Assembly: GCA_963513935.1 (NCBI GenBank)
Contig: OY740770.1
Span: 94,272,511 to 94,336,510 of the forward strand
Origin: Aphrophora alni
Taxonomy: Eukaryota; Arthropoda; Insecta; Hemiptera; Aphrophoridae
Direction of reading: 5' to 3'
Length of the DNA stretch: 64,000 nucleotides
Shown here: one piece after another, positions 11,965-24,488 of the stretch
How the letters are laid out: each line of letters opens with the position of its first letter
Position numbering within the stretch: position 1 is the first letter of the stretch
Program-made: the position numbers and the translations under genes
Notes under the pieces: model-generated
The model's input: the letters and a program-made list of their open reading frames with translations, nothing else
Told to the model about the DNA's origin: nothing
The model's database searches: none

Positions 11965-13806
11965 TTTGCTAATTAAAATGATTTTTTGTGAGAATCCTAG
12001 GATTCATAAATCCTATACATGAAAATGAATAACGTACAAGTTCTCACTGATTAAAACTATACAGCGTTTGATAGTATTGACAAAGTCATAACGTTATTTG
12101 AGATTTAGCGATTCCTAAACATTGATTAATTTTTGGAATGTTCAACATTGCTGGACATCAAACAATAATCAAATATTTTAACTATGGCGCAGTTAAAATA
12201 CCTACGTGGAGTCGTAGTGAATTTTAGTCTTACTTTGTTTCATAGATTATTTACGCGTTTGGTGACTACATTTTTTTGAATGGTTGTGTCATGTTTTGTA
12301 ATTATTTTATGGAATAATTTAAGCCTGTATGGCTTATACCAAGGGTTGATAGGTTCAAGGTAATGATAATGAATTTGATAACTCGGGTGGTGATCCTAAC
12401 CTAGACAATATATAGTGAACACGATACTGAAAGTAAAGGAGAAGCTGAAGAAGAACGGGAGCATGAAGAAAATGATAGGGAGCAAAGATTGATCCAAACG
12501 AAATAAGTAATAGGTGACCAAATTAACCTACCATCATCACTTACTACAATTCTATCAAGAGTGACTTAGATGTCGTTGATACTGCAGATCTAAGAGATAC
12601 AAAACACTAGCCTTCATATTTAATTTTTGTATGATGAAAATAGCTGCTTATTTGGTCCTAAAGGGTATCAAAGTATATTTATAAGGCTTAGTTTCTTTTA
12701 TTCCTTAAACCCAACATGTTACTTCGTCCGAAACAAAGTAATCACCTCAAGAAATTCGTGTCAGCTGCAAAGTTCGCCGAAAAGTTCATTTCATAAGTTT
12801 GAAGTTACGGATTACCACAGTAGTTTACAAATAGAATTCCTTATACTCCATTGTGTGATTATTATTGTTAAATTTTGTTTAAACCCAAATAAAGTTAAAA
12901 TACAAGTAATTTATTCTATGCAAATAATTATGATATTGTATATAACCTATATTGTAATGAACTTAACTATTTTAAAACATCTTTTACTACAATTTGATGT
13001 TATAAAAGGATAAAAAGTTCTGCCCTACATACGAAAAATTATAGATATTAACATTTACAATATTACATCGCCATACAATTTTAAAAGAACAAATACTGAG
13101 ATTTGATCTGTGGAGTTCAGGATATGGTGACACTATGTTATTGTAGTGCCTGTGCGTATATTGCAAACTTTTTCAAATAGTTTGAAAAGTAACTGTCAGT
13201 AGAGCGCCACAGTTAACAAACAGAATAATTATTTAGCTTTTGCATCCCCTAGCCTCTAAATATTCCCTTATTCAAAATTATCAAATAAAGATTTTTTTTT
13301 CAATAATATTTGTATATTTATTAGTAATTTGTTAGATCACTTGCTTAAAAGAAATAAAATTGTTAAAGTCATGACATTTATTTCCTTCACAATTTTAGAG
13401 ATATAGTTAGAAAACAAAATTTAATTATATAACTTATGCATTCACTCTAGTACAAATTACATGTTTTTAAGGTTTTAATAATTACAAAACACGACAAACC
13501 ATTCAGAAAAGTTTAGTCACCAAACGCGTAAATAATCTATGAAACAAAGTAAGACTAAAATTCACTACTGTTCTACTTAGGTAGAGCCTGCGCCACAGTT
13601 AAAACATTTGACTAATATTTGATATCCAGCAATGCTGAACATTCCAAAAATTGATTACTAAAGTCCAAATCACAAATAAAGTTATATTTTATCAATCCTA
13701 TTAAACATCATAAAGTTTTAATCAGTGAGAACATATAAATTATTCATGTTCATGTATAGGTTTTATGAATTAATAATCCCACAAAAAAAACATTTTAATT
13801 AGCAAT
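11965..13806. mobile_element. 1.84 kb element with about 340-bp inverted arms (degenerate DNA transposon?)
   Basis: 11965-12303 and 13478-13806 are inverted copies of each other. They share, in inverted order, TTGCTAATTAAAATG, the CATGTATAGGATTTATGAAT region, the CCAGCAATGCTGAACATTCC region and CACCAAACGCGTAAATAATC. Both arms also resemble bases 470-740 of repeat R1. The 1.17 kb interior starts with a piggyBac-like terminal fragment (12290-12349). It has an acidic run of codons around 12420-12507 (GEAEEEREHEEND) that resembles the acidic N-terminus of piggyBac transposases, then broken frames around 12630-13010. The long arms would make a foldback structure. Element ends, target-site duplication and transposase identity are not established. 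Confidence 0.6.
12417..13010 (+). pseudogene. Degenerate transposase-like coding remnant, tentative
   Basis: A short acidic frame ends at TAA near 12507. A second frame, about 12627-13013, contains YFVRNKVITSRNSC, which loosely resembles the RNK-x-T segment that follows the acidic N-terminus in piggyBac-type transposases. No DDD catalytic region can be found, and the second half of the frame is A/T-driven and hydrophobic. I call this a possible decayed piggyBac N-terminus only because of its position inside an inverted-repeat element and beside CCCTT-type ends. Confidence 0.2.
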
Positions 13807-15585
13807 GGCTGTATCAGCAGAATGAGCTTTTACTAAAATTCCTTTTAAATTATTGTTAGGTAAGTAAAAAGATAAACATGCTAGTTTGTTGCTAAGTAAA
13901 CCTATGGAATGTTGAGCGGCAATCTGATTGTCTAAAGCTAATTTACATTTGTCTTGCATTTTTATAATTTAAGTTATTTTTATCTTCTTCTTGATAATTT
14001 ATAAAAATTATATATAATTTAGTATTTTTGGGATAAAATGGTGCAGTGTTACGAGTAAAAGTTATACAGTTAACTATAATTTTAGTAGTTTTAAGTTTAA
14101 TACAGTTTATTTTAACATAGAGAATTAAATAGTTTCTTCTTTAGCATATTAAGACCAAAGGTGACTGCTGAGTGCGTACCAAACAGATTTCACATACACA
14201 GTATTCTTATATGTAAGATTAATCAATAGTGTAGTGTAAATTAATAATAAAAATGTACACTTATTACCTATATATGTCATTTTAAATGTCAATATAATAC
14301 ATAATGCGGAAAAAATCAATTATTCTTAAGCGTAAATATCGTTTTTATTGGAATTATAAAAATCCACAAATAATGACAGAAGTTCATAACCAGTAGGCCT
14401 ACAGCTTAAAAGGAAACCCCTGGGTGGGAAAGGGCCGAAAATTTAGGGTAGGATATTTATCTAAAACGCTAAAATTCTTTTGTATGCGCTTTTAAACACT
14501 ATCGGCAATGTAATAGCAAAGGCAGAGATTATTCCTAAAAGCTATTTTATAATTTATTGAGATTTTATAACCAGCCTAACCTCAATTTGGTTATTTAAGT
14601 AAACAGAATAATTTCACTTAATATATCAAACTCTGTACTTTCAGATTATCTAAATTTTGAACAAATTTTGATACCATTACCGATTTTGATTCTCCCTACG
14701 ATAAAGAGATATTATCTGTAATTTTTCAATTACACATTACACTTTTTCTTCTTTTTTTTTCATTTTCATTCCAGACCATGGCAATATAGCCTAAATGCAA
14801 GGTCTGATATTTAATATAAAAGAAAAACTATTTTGAATTTATTTCAAGTTTCCCTCCATTTCAAAATCAAAATACTTCAACATTGGAACTCTCAGGGTAA
14901 ATGTGAACGTTAAAAACTTTGAATATCTAACCTGCAATTTATATATCACGTTTATATGTCAAATAATTCTTTTTCATATTATTTATATAATTTTAATCCA
15001 ATATTAATTAATATATATAGTGTACTTGTATTACAACAGTTGATCCGTTTTATATTTTTTAATAGCAACCTCCCAAATGTAAAATGTATAGGAAATTATA
15101 CGAAATGCCATACCTGATGCAAGTCACCTGTGGTGTAATAAAGCTCTAGATTCAATATTTTTGTTTCTTTTATATATAAGATTTCATAATGGGTGGCTGT
15201 GTTATTTGTATTGATTATGTGGTAATTATGAAATACATAAATTTAAAATGTTTTAATATATTTTTAAATGGTTAGGAAAAGAGTAGTCCTACAAAGTGAA
15301 AAAATGTATGCCCTTTTCTTAACTTTTTTTACTTATATAGGCCTACACATGATTTAATCTGTTGGTTTTTTATTAGAAAAAATGTTATTAGTAAACATGT
15401 CTTGTTTACTTTTGTCAATGAATCAATGTAATTCCATTTATCAGTCATATAACGAGATTAATATATATTTTGTTTAACTAAGGTTTATGAAAATAGTTAT
15501 AAAATAAGTTTTAAAAAACCTTGTAATTCAAAAATAAATTTAAAAAAAAAAAAAATTAATTATTAACTCAGAATTTATGTATAGA
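13807..15585. other. AT-rich non-coding stretch
   Basis: Nothing recognisable. It contains two TAGGCCTA octamers (14394-14401, 15338-15345) and an A-run at about 15541-15555, just left of a GC-richer block. Confidence 0.7.
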
Positions 15586-15870
15586 ATGGCTTACAGCTTC
15601 CAGCGACGCCCTATGTAGGTAATGTTGGGGGGGAGGGGGGTATCGCGTAAGCGACTCGATTTAACTTGGGAATCTTACCATCATGAGTACATGGTCAGCC
15701 TGTTCAGATGTATCGACGTCTGGGAGCATATGCTAAGGTTTTGTGGTGGTAGCTGTGTGCTAGTAGTAGATTAACCCCCTCCACAAATTTAATGAGTGGG
15801 GATCTGTTGTGCCGAAAGACTTCAGGTGCGCTGGCCCTCCATGTTCCTCGGAGCTAGTTAAGTTTTTAAC
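15586..15870. other. GC-richer island, probable mobile-element remnant of unknown type
   Basis: About 285 bp stand out from the AT-rich surroundings. They contain a G-run (15627-15640), ATCGCGTAAGCGACTCG, and on the minus strand CCGAGGAACATGGAGGGCC. An A-rich run lies about 30 bp to the left. There is no open frame and no A/B-box pair. It could be a SINE or a LINE 5' fragment in either orientation; I cannot assign it. Confidence 0.35.
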
Positions 15871-17435
15871 TTCAAACTCATATGTACATGTACAATTTAA
15901 ATGCATGAAAATACTCTATGATATTTAGATAAAATTTAGTCCTACAAAATTTATTTTTATTACTAAACTGTACTATGTAATTTGATAACATTAAAAACTA
16001 GTGAACATTGTTGTTTATTAATGTTTAATTTAATTTTAAAATTAATATAATAGCATTGTTTGTGTGAATATTTCTCATGGAGATAGGTATTTTTGTACCT
16101 TTTAAAAGTTCTGGAATATATTACTATACAATTTTATTTATTTCAATTTTAAGAGACTAGGTCCTGATTTACCCTATAAAGCTTCAAATTTATCTATAAT
16201 CTCCACATAATTCGCTCGTGTTTGCTTACTTAGCTTTGTTGGTTATGATATTTAAAAACTGCAACGGATTGGGTTTAAAAAATATGAAATCTGTTTAATT
16301 CTTTTAATATTAACTTTGATAATTCTGCTTAAAATACATAATCACACGCATTTACCTATTTATATTTGAATGTTTCATTATTAAACTCTGCGTTAAGACA
16401 GCGCTTTACATTGTAAAGGTGACTCAACATAGGCTGTATTTGTGTTTTTTAAATTTCTAAAATAGTGTTTTACCTTTTAGTAAAAATAATGTACATGTCC
16501 GCTTTACCTTCTGCGACGTGACCATAAGAACCTGGAGATCATGAATCAGGAAATAGAAAGAAGAAAATTGAAGCCGTTCAAGGATATGGAAGTTGATAAA
16601 AAAACAGACCAAATTGGAACATTGAAAAACTTTTACAGAAACTAACAGATTAAACTCGAGAGACCGTGATGTCACTAACGTAACCTAACCTCGACCAGAT
16701 ACATCAACCCTTAAAGACAAACACGTATTGATAAATAAACAACGTTGAATATATAAAAGTGAATAAGTCCTGTTGCAAAGCGATAATAAAAGAAAATGAA
16801 GTGAAAATAAATAGTAAGTTATTAATGGAGAATGTACATTGAAACTTATTGTATAATTTGTAAACTGTAGAGAGTAAATTTGGTAGACAACTTTCCTAAA
16901 AATTGGATGATTTCAGATTTGATTAAAAGATCTACATTCTTGTCAAAAGCTTAAAGTTAAGAAGATTTCACCTTCACATTATGAGTAATTAGTGAACGTA
17001 CTCTATTCTGACCGGCACCTAACTAGAATTATGTTACTTTTGCATTATTAATAATTAGCGACCTCTTTCTACGAAGTTCGAATTAGGATTTTTTTTCTAT
17101 TAACTACAACCTGGTTAATTAGAAAAGATAAAATGAATAAGTTTCAACAAAGTTTTTAAAAATAAATGTATTTTAAATTTAGTAACAATATTCATCTAGT
17201 CGTTTCAGACAGCTAACGATTAAAGTACAATTTTTAATAACTTTTTAGGAATTTGAAAAAAATATTTTCCACCTGTTTAACAAAATCATGTTTTTCAGAA
17301 TATATTTTATCAACTTAAAAGATTTCAAAAAGAAGAGGAAATAAACAAATTCGACTATAAAACTAGACGACGCAACTGTAACATTAACCTACTACATATT
17401 TGAATGAATGTAGTGTTAAATGTATGTTCTGAAAC
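15871..17435. other. AT-rich non-coding stretch
   Basis: No gene or repeat recognised. The minus-strand frame at 16457-16675 has no domain or splice support. Confidence 0.65.
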
Positions 17436-17439
17436 TCGG

Positions 17440-17480
17440 AATTGTGACGTCTGCCGTCACGGTACGTCACGAGGCCTATT
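17440..17480. promoter_or_regulatory. Cluster of CRE-like TGACG/CGTCA sites
   Basis: Within 30 bp there are TGACGTC (17445-17451), CCGTCAC (17454-17460) and ACGTCAC (17464-17470), close to the CREB/ATF site TGACGTCA. The block is more GC- and CpG-rich than its surroundings and is followed by short, non-random-looking but broken frames, for example MGVITCAVPKC from 17540. It may be a promoter fragment. There is no TATA box or initiator support and no long gene follows. Confidence 0.25.
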
Positions 17481-18815
17481 TTATAAATTAAAACCCTTCT
17501 TGCTACGTTATAATGACATAGTGATAATACGTAATGACAATGGGGGTTATAACTTGTGCCGTTCCAAAGTGTATACAACACACTTAGCCTAAACCATGTA
17601 AACAAAAGCACGTAGAAGAACAGCCGGGAAGTCCACAATGATTTTTTTCTCTCGCCTTATGTAGATTGCTGTGACTATTTTGACGAAGAAATAGATCGTG
17701 CTCCTCAAAGAGTATATAGTGATGTTTACAAATAGTCACAGACCTACATAAATGTTTGCGAAAGGTCCACGTGGATGTTTACAAACAGTATACGACTATT
17801 TTTTTGTTTCAGACATGAAAAGTTATACCAGGAAAGAATTACGTGTGTGTCATGACGAGACCGAAATAAATTATCGGACAACTTGTTTTTGGGAGAATTT
17901 TATTACAATTTTGTTACCCTTGCTTTAATATAAGGTGAGACAAGGATGAGGGAGGTTTTCTCTTGTTCGGACGTTATTAAATAAGATTGCAATATAAAAT
18001 AAAACTTTCAAATACAGCAGAAGTTTTACTAGTGGCACGTAAGAAAAGGATTAATAGTTGATTTAACAAGTGATAATAGACTCACTCCTTCTCAGACAGG
18101 TTCGTATATGTGTTCATTTAATATCTATATTCACAATATCTTTTATATTTTTAAAGTTCATTGTGTCTAATATTTGAGTGTAATCGCTAAAACCATTTTT
18201 GCAACACTCCTTTCCAACTTACTCCCGACTAACTTTTATTTCTTTTCTCAATCAGATTTGAAAAGATACTGACATTACATAATATGTTGCTTCATTTTTT
18301 ATTGTAGGACAATTTTTTTCAAAATCGATAATAGTAGTTTTCTACTAATTCTATCTAACACGCCTAATTTTATCTAAAGAAAACTATTTGTAAATATATG
18401 TCTACAACATGAAAAAACTTTTAGAGATGTTTCCGAATAATGAGTAATCTTACAAATCGTAAGTTAATCAAGGTGTGTTGGCCAATAAAAATAATCCTTA
18501 TTTCAAAGGATAATAATAGGTTCAATGATTTGAGCAAAATTAAAGTTAAAAATTAGATTTGTGCTAATTGATATAACTTTGTCTAAGAATTGAGATTGAT
18601 TGAGCTACAAGACTTCATATTCATTACAGCTTAAAACTTACCTTCTAAATTGTCTAAATAAAAAGTCGCAGTCACAATGTAAATAATTCTTAATAAAGTT
18701 CATATTAAATGTTCTAATACCTAGGTCGAGTTTGGTATCATTTTTCACAACTTTTCACAAATATACTTTTAAACATGTTAAATTATTATTCTGTTAAGAA
18801 AGTGTACCTTCGTAT
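17481..18815. other. Mixed stretch with short open pieces but no gene
   Basis: Two short plus-strand pieces read like protein: MGVITCAVPKC (from 17540, a C-x4-C start that loosely resembles THAP zinc fingers) and YVDCCDYFDEEIDRAPQRVY (about 17660-17720). Both are stopped quickly. This could be a decayed gene or element. Beyond about 17930 it is plain AT-rich DNA. Confidence 0.3.
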
Positions 18816-18819
18816 AAAC

Positions 18820-18930
18820 ACAGCCAGCAGGTGACTCATCGCCTATGCAGCAGACAGTTCAGGCGGACGCGGCGAGGGATTATAGGAGTGGCCTCAGATA
18901 GTCCCGGGTCCATCCGCCAACCTGAATTTG
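18820..18930. other. Small GC/CpG-rich island with imperfect hairpin
   Basis: About 110 bp with several CpGs. TTCAGGCGGA at its middle pairs with TCCGCC-AAC-CTGAA about 60 bases later. It could be a promoter or untranslated exon of a nearby gene, or a short repeat. There is no coding frame and no A/B boxes. Confidence 0.3.
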
Positions 18931-20060
18931 ACAAAGTATAGTACAGTAATATTTCCCTCTAAGTATGATAGCTATGTTTTAACAAAACGTACATTGGGTA
19001 TATTAAACTTACTAACGTTAATGGTAACGTTATATAACTATGGCAACACTGGGAACTATAACTATAAATTTCCTAACACTGGGAAAAATAGCTACTGATT
19101 ATCTGATACATAAATTATTCCTGCGTGTAAGATTGGTTGTATATAGTCTGGGATATCGGAATGTCCATGAAGGATATGTTTTAATAATATAAATTAGTTT
19201 AATTTGAAAACTACTGAATTTTATTTGAAATATACAATCCAAGAGTGAGTAGTATGTCATATTAATTATTTATATTTGCACTGAATGCAGTGAATAACCT
19301 CTTAAGCTGCACTTTTAATATCATGTATCATAAACTGCATTGTGATACTCTGTTAAAATGCATCTACTGATAGTAATATGCCACTCTGTTTATCTCGAAA
19401 CAAAAGCTACCTATATTAAACATGTCAGTACCTAAGTAAAATGTAATGTTAGGTGGCTGGTCCTCGACGTGTTGTTATTGGCAGAATTAATTACCCTTTC
19501 TAAGAAATTTAGATGAATACTTTTTTTAAATAGTTTGGTTTTGGTTTTGTTCTATCGATTTGGAAAATAATTTTTTGCAGTTAAATAAGCTTAGGCCTAC
19601 TGAAAAAAAAAATCAGTACTTAACGATTTTGGTCGAAAAGTGAAATATTTTTATTTCAAACTTTCAGTTAAAAATAAAGAAAAATATAAATGGTATGGTT
19701 AGAGTATTATAGTAAACATAATTAATTTGAACTGCACTCATAAATATATTCCTGCTTCATAAAGTCTATCGACACAATTTTATCAATATTTATAGATTTA
19801 TTATTTTTAAATGGATATTAAACGAAAGTAGCCTACTTAAATTATTTATAATCTCTTAACAATGGTTATTCAATTTTTATGAAATTTTGATCATTTTTGT
19901 ATACAGGTTCTCTCATATTTAAGGTTAATACAATCATTTTAATAGGGTCAAAGTATTAGTAAACAAAAATATTTTTACCCAAGAGTCTCAACAACTACAC
20001 AGTTTTCATATTTATATGTTTACGGACTTAAGTAACATATCAACTCTTACTATTTATAAA
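18931..20060. other. AT-rich non-coding stretch
   Basis: No gene. One TAGGCCTA octamer lies at 19592-19599. Confidence 0.7.
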
Positions 20061-20236
20061 AAACTTACGAGTGGTTGAACTGACTTACAACCAATATTTA
20101 CAGCCGTTTTAAAATTTACATAATGTAGCCTACATATGAAGTTATATAAAATCAGCAACTTCAGTTTTTTTCGGGTCAGGTAAGATTAGGTTAGATTAAA
20201 TATTGGTTGTAAGTCAGTTCTGCTACTCGTAAGTTT
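20061..20236. mobile_element. Short inverted-repeat element (MITE), about 176 bp
   Basis: The first 40 bases (AAACTTACGAGTGG... to ...ACCAATATTTA) are the inverted complement of the last 40 (TAAATATTGGTTGT... to ...CTCGTAAGTTT), with about four mismatches clustered at one place. The interior of about 96 bp is non-coding and includes a GGTTAGATTA-type word. Size and long terminal inverted repeats fit a non-autonomous DNA transposon. The flanks do not give a sure target-site duplication, so the superfamily is open. Confidence 0.8.
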
Positions 20237-23200
20237 TATGTAAACAGTATGAATTGATTTGTTGCTTAAGTCAAATCTTTCTAGTTATCATCGAGGTGTT
20301 GTGTGCTTTTTTCGCCTGTCTAATTTTGTTTCCTCAAGGGTTCCCTTGTCTCACCCTCGTCAAACGTCAACCTGGCAGCTCAACGCTATTTCAGATATTC
20401 ATTATTTCAACGTTATTATTTTACTTTTCGACATGATTAACATTATAAGAAGGCTCTACTGATAAATCGTAACTAACATTTATCCCTTATATAACATTTT
20501 TGGTGACCTCCACATATGACCATGAGACTACATCAGTAAATAATGTAATTATTGTGGTTGTATTTTATGTTAATGTTATTGTAGTTTGATGAATTATATC
20601 AATTATTATTGCCAATGTAAATAATCACCTCTGTAATTCATTAAAAGCAATTAGATGTAATTGAAATAATGTTATTGAAGGTTTGTTACATATTCGGAAT
20701 TGTAAATGAAAACAATAAAACCAAATAGCAAAGTGGATGAATGTCTTAACATCGGAAGTTGTTTGCCATATTTTCTTATTTTCAATTCTTGAACAGTTTT
20801 CCAATTAATTGATGTTTATTTTGTTATTACACTTACATTTACTCATTACACTTACTTATTTTGTTCACTTACAAAATGACCGACAAATTACTGTACCCAC
20901 TAAATACGTTTTATTACTAAATTCTTTTCAAAACTACATAGCCTTACTAATGATGAATTAAAAAATATATAATGAAATTCCTGGTTATTATACACGGAAT
21001 AGAAAATACGTAATTCTGTGGAGGGTAATTACTAGAAGTGAAAAATATTTAGCTTTACAAGAAATGTATTCTGTGTAACTTTAAAACACGTTTTATATTT
21101 TACAAAACCGTAAACGTACTTGACGATGATGAGCGATGGAATTATGTAAAAAACAATTATTATTTTCTATTACTACGGAAGTACATTTAAACAGAGATGA
21201 AAGTCTCAAAATTGTTGTTTTTTTTAAAAATTCCTGAAAGACTTTTCCTTACAAAGTTAACTTGAATACAGTTCATTAGTACGAAATTACTTATCTAACA
21301 TATCATTTTAAAAACTATAATTATATGTTTTCACTGAAAATGTTAGTAATTCGAAATAAAGAGATATTAAAAATAGGCATTGAGGATTGCATTTAGTGTT
21401 TCCGAGGAACCTAAAATTTTGGTGATTTCCCCACCTCCTCTTAACATGATTTTGTTTTTGTTTTTCACTCCTTTTTTCACCACCCCTACCATCCCGCTAC
21501 CACAAAATATCCACCCACCATCTCAACCCTGTTAGTGGGAAATATGGGCTTCCGCAGCAGGAACCAAGATTTCCTATCCTATGAATCTAGGACATCCCTA
21601 AATTTTGGTAAAAATTTTATATCAAATATCAGTTAAAACTACTCTAACGAAATAGTTTTTGAAAATATGTTAATCTAGCTACGACCCTCGGGATCCCGTA
21701 CTCAAGATTTGGGGTCCTGAGAGCTACAGAGCAATAATAATCCTTACAAATCTCTTTTGTTAAGATTTCACTGAAGCAAACTTTCGATGTGTTAATTTTT
21801 TTAAATTCTACACACACCTTTTATATTATCAAATTGTACAATTTAGTTTTAAATAATTAAATTTCCGATCACGTTATGATTTGCTATAACGGAAAAAAAA
21901 TCATAACGTTAATAATTTTAAATGTTGGGTTTAACATTGTCATATGACATTGAATATAGGAATATAGTAGTTTGTACCAATTTCCAGTAAAAATGTGTCA
22001 TAAGTTTCCGAGCTTAATTAACGATAGATAGATGGACAGGTGAACAATGACTTTTTAAATATATTGTAAAGCAATTTGATCACAATTATTAAAAAGTTTT
22101 TTATTAATTTAGATTTGATATATTTTTCTAATTACAAATTTTCTTGTTCCACAAACAAAGTGTTGAAATATAAACAGGTACTTTTAATTTTTTATTTTTA
22201 TTATTATTTTTTTTTTTTATGTAGAGGAAATTACAAGTATGAAAGTAATTACATGAGAAGTAGTCAGACAAATAATATCCTCGATAAATGGTAAAAATAT
22301 CTATATTATTATAGAATGAAAGGATTCACCTAATTAAGTAAACTTATTATACAAGCCAATTACGTAAAACTAATTATAAATACAATGATTGATGTTAAGA
22401 ACTAAATTAATTGTTGAATTTAACAATAAAAAGTGTGAAATATAATTTAAATTAAAATAATAATTTAATTAAAAATCTAGTTATATTGAGAACATTATCT
22501 CATTTCTACGTTTTATAGTATTTTCATTTTTAAAACTTTGATTGAACTCTTCAACGTGGTAGACGAGGATAGTCGGTATTATTATATAAGTCAAAAAAAA
22601 GAAAATTTCTTGTAATAAAAACCGAAAATTCCTATTATCAATTAGATAAATATATACGTTTATTTATAAATGCTAAGAATTTAACTTACTAACTTTTATA
22701 TTTCAAACATTAACTCTAAACAAGCTATATTTAATCTCTAACGTATACCAAATCCTAACGTATTACATTGCTGTGCTTCGTTATTAAACAATTGTTATAT
22801 CACGGAAGTCTCATAGATTTATGTTTATGACATCCGTCTGTCCTCAACGTCTAGCAGTTTCCGTGACTACCGTCTAATCAAGCTTACGTGCAGATGCGGA
22901 CAGAAGAAAGAGAATTGTCTAGGATCAATAATGTGAAATACTCGCTGAAGAAATAATATTAACAGTCTACTTTAAATTTCGTATAGTGATTGGTATTTGA
23001 TTGGCCGGCATTTTGAAATTGTCAACACAAAAACAACAGATCAACACGAAATAGTGATTTCGCCACTTACCTAGCTGTATCTACTCCTTCATTTATCTAG
23101 TCTGGACTTAGATCCTTCATTTCATTTTTCCTATTTTGTCTATCTTGACCAACTCTTGTTCTATTCCGACCTGGCGATATTAGAGTATTCGATTGCTAGA

Positions 23201-23869
23201 GGGACTTTAAAAAAAATTAATCAGTGATAACAAATACATAAATAAATATTGAGCTTGACTTGAGAGATAATATTAGATAGAAAAAAAAATCGAGAAATGT
23301 TTACCTTTAAATCACAAGGCAACAATAAAATAAAATAATAACTGAAAATTATAAATGATTGATTAAGAATTTTAGTTCAGAGTGAGCATTTCATCAAGTT
23401 ATTAAAGAAAACAAAAATTTAAAAATTGAGTAATGAAGAGTAAAATATGTTTTATGAAAATGGGATACTGCGAATATATGTAGTAAAAATATAATATAAA
23501 ACGTGAAAATAAATGTATTAGAATTATAAAAGGAATTCAATTAATCAAGTTTAAATATACAAACACAAAAATATGTGAGCTATTATGTTTAGCTAATATA
23601 TATGACAACTTTCAAAATACCTGTGTTTACCGAATTTAAGCGAATTCCACTTTTATAGAAATTTTGAGATATTTGAACTTTTGATGGTACCTTACGTAGA
23701 GTACATTTAGAGTGTTCCCTTTGATAAATCATTATATTTATTGGAGAGGTAACTGACATTACATGTTAAAATGTATTTATAATTGATAAATAATTTTGTA
23801 TATTACGATATTATTTGTTTTATTAACAAAGTAATAATATATTCTTTATATATAAATATATATATTTCT
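20237..23869. other. AT-rich non-coding stretch
   Basis: No gene found. 21420-21560 is pyrimidine- and C-rich on the plus strand. Around 22830-23200 base composition rises slightly, and the minus strand has a donor-like CAGCTAG|GTAAGTGG near 23075, which could close a small minus-strand exon, but no convincing frame precedes it. The overlapping frames at 20254-20462 have no support. Confidence 0.6.
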
Positions 23870-24261
23870 AATGTTTTAATTTTTATATAAAGGTTTTGCA
23901 ATGTCCGTTTGATTTATATATAATTTTTGAAAACCGTTTAAATTTAAGCTTAATAACAACTTATATCCTGTCATATTTATTTAACAGAAACATAAATTTA
24001 TTGAGTTTTAAAACTTTTCAAATCGCTATTTTATTTAAACTTATACACTTGAACCTTTGGTTTTAAAAGCTAAAATAGAGTTTTCTAATGATTGAGCCCC
24101 ACTATCACCTAAATTACATTAACATGAAATTTAATATCAAATCAATTATTACTCATTTTGTACACTTTCTAACCAAGTAAAATCATTTTATCAATAAAAT
24201 TAAACATTCTTTATCGGAGTTAACATTATTACCCATTTTTAGCAAAAGTTGTTTTCTTATT
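23870..24261 (+). repeat. Dispersed repeat R2, copy b
   Basis: Near-identical partner of 1346-1740, same orientation, again preceded by a TA-rich run. The copy lacks one TTTG present near the right end of copy a, after which similarity ends. Confidence 0.93.
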
Positions 24262-24425
24262 CCTTAATGTATAAGGATCATTTAGAAATGAAACTTAAAA
24301 TTTGTCTTTGAATATAAAAATTTAGAAATTTAGAAAAATCAAATGAAAAAATGGAAAGTTTTGATTATTTTAACATAATAAAATATGTAAATTGCACTAA
24401 TCCGGCAAAAAACACTACAAACGAT

Positions 24426-24427
<2 letters not shown>

Positions 24428-24485
<58 letters not shown>
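24428..24485. repeat. (TA)n microsatellite
   Basis: Uninterrupted TA run of about 57 bp. Confidence 0.96.

Positions 24486-24488
<3 letters not shown>

Noticed and set aside
16680..16692. Telomeric (TTAGG)n or (AACCT)n array
   Set aside because: Only isolated one- or two-unit AACCT words occur (here and near 61446). There is no array.
17540..17590. THAP-type zinc finger start (MGVITCAVPKC)
   Set aside because: It stops after 15 codons and lacks the distal Cys-His pair and the AVPTIF-type end.
23040..23200. Minus-strand exon ending at the donor-like CAGCTAG|GTAAGTGG
   Set aside because: The donor is good, but no acceptor and no sustained frame can be paired with it.
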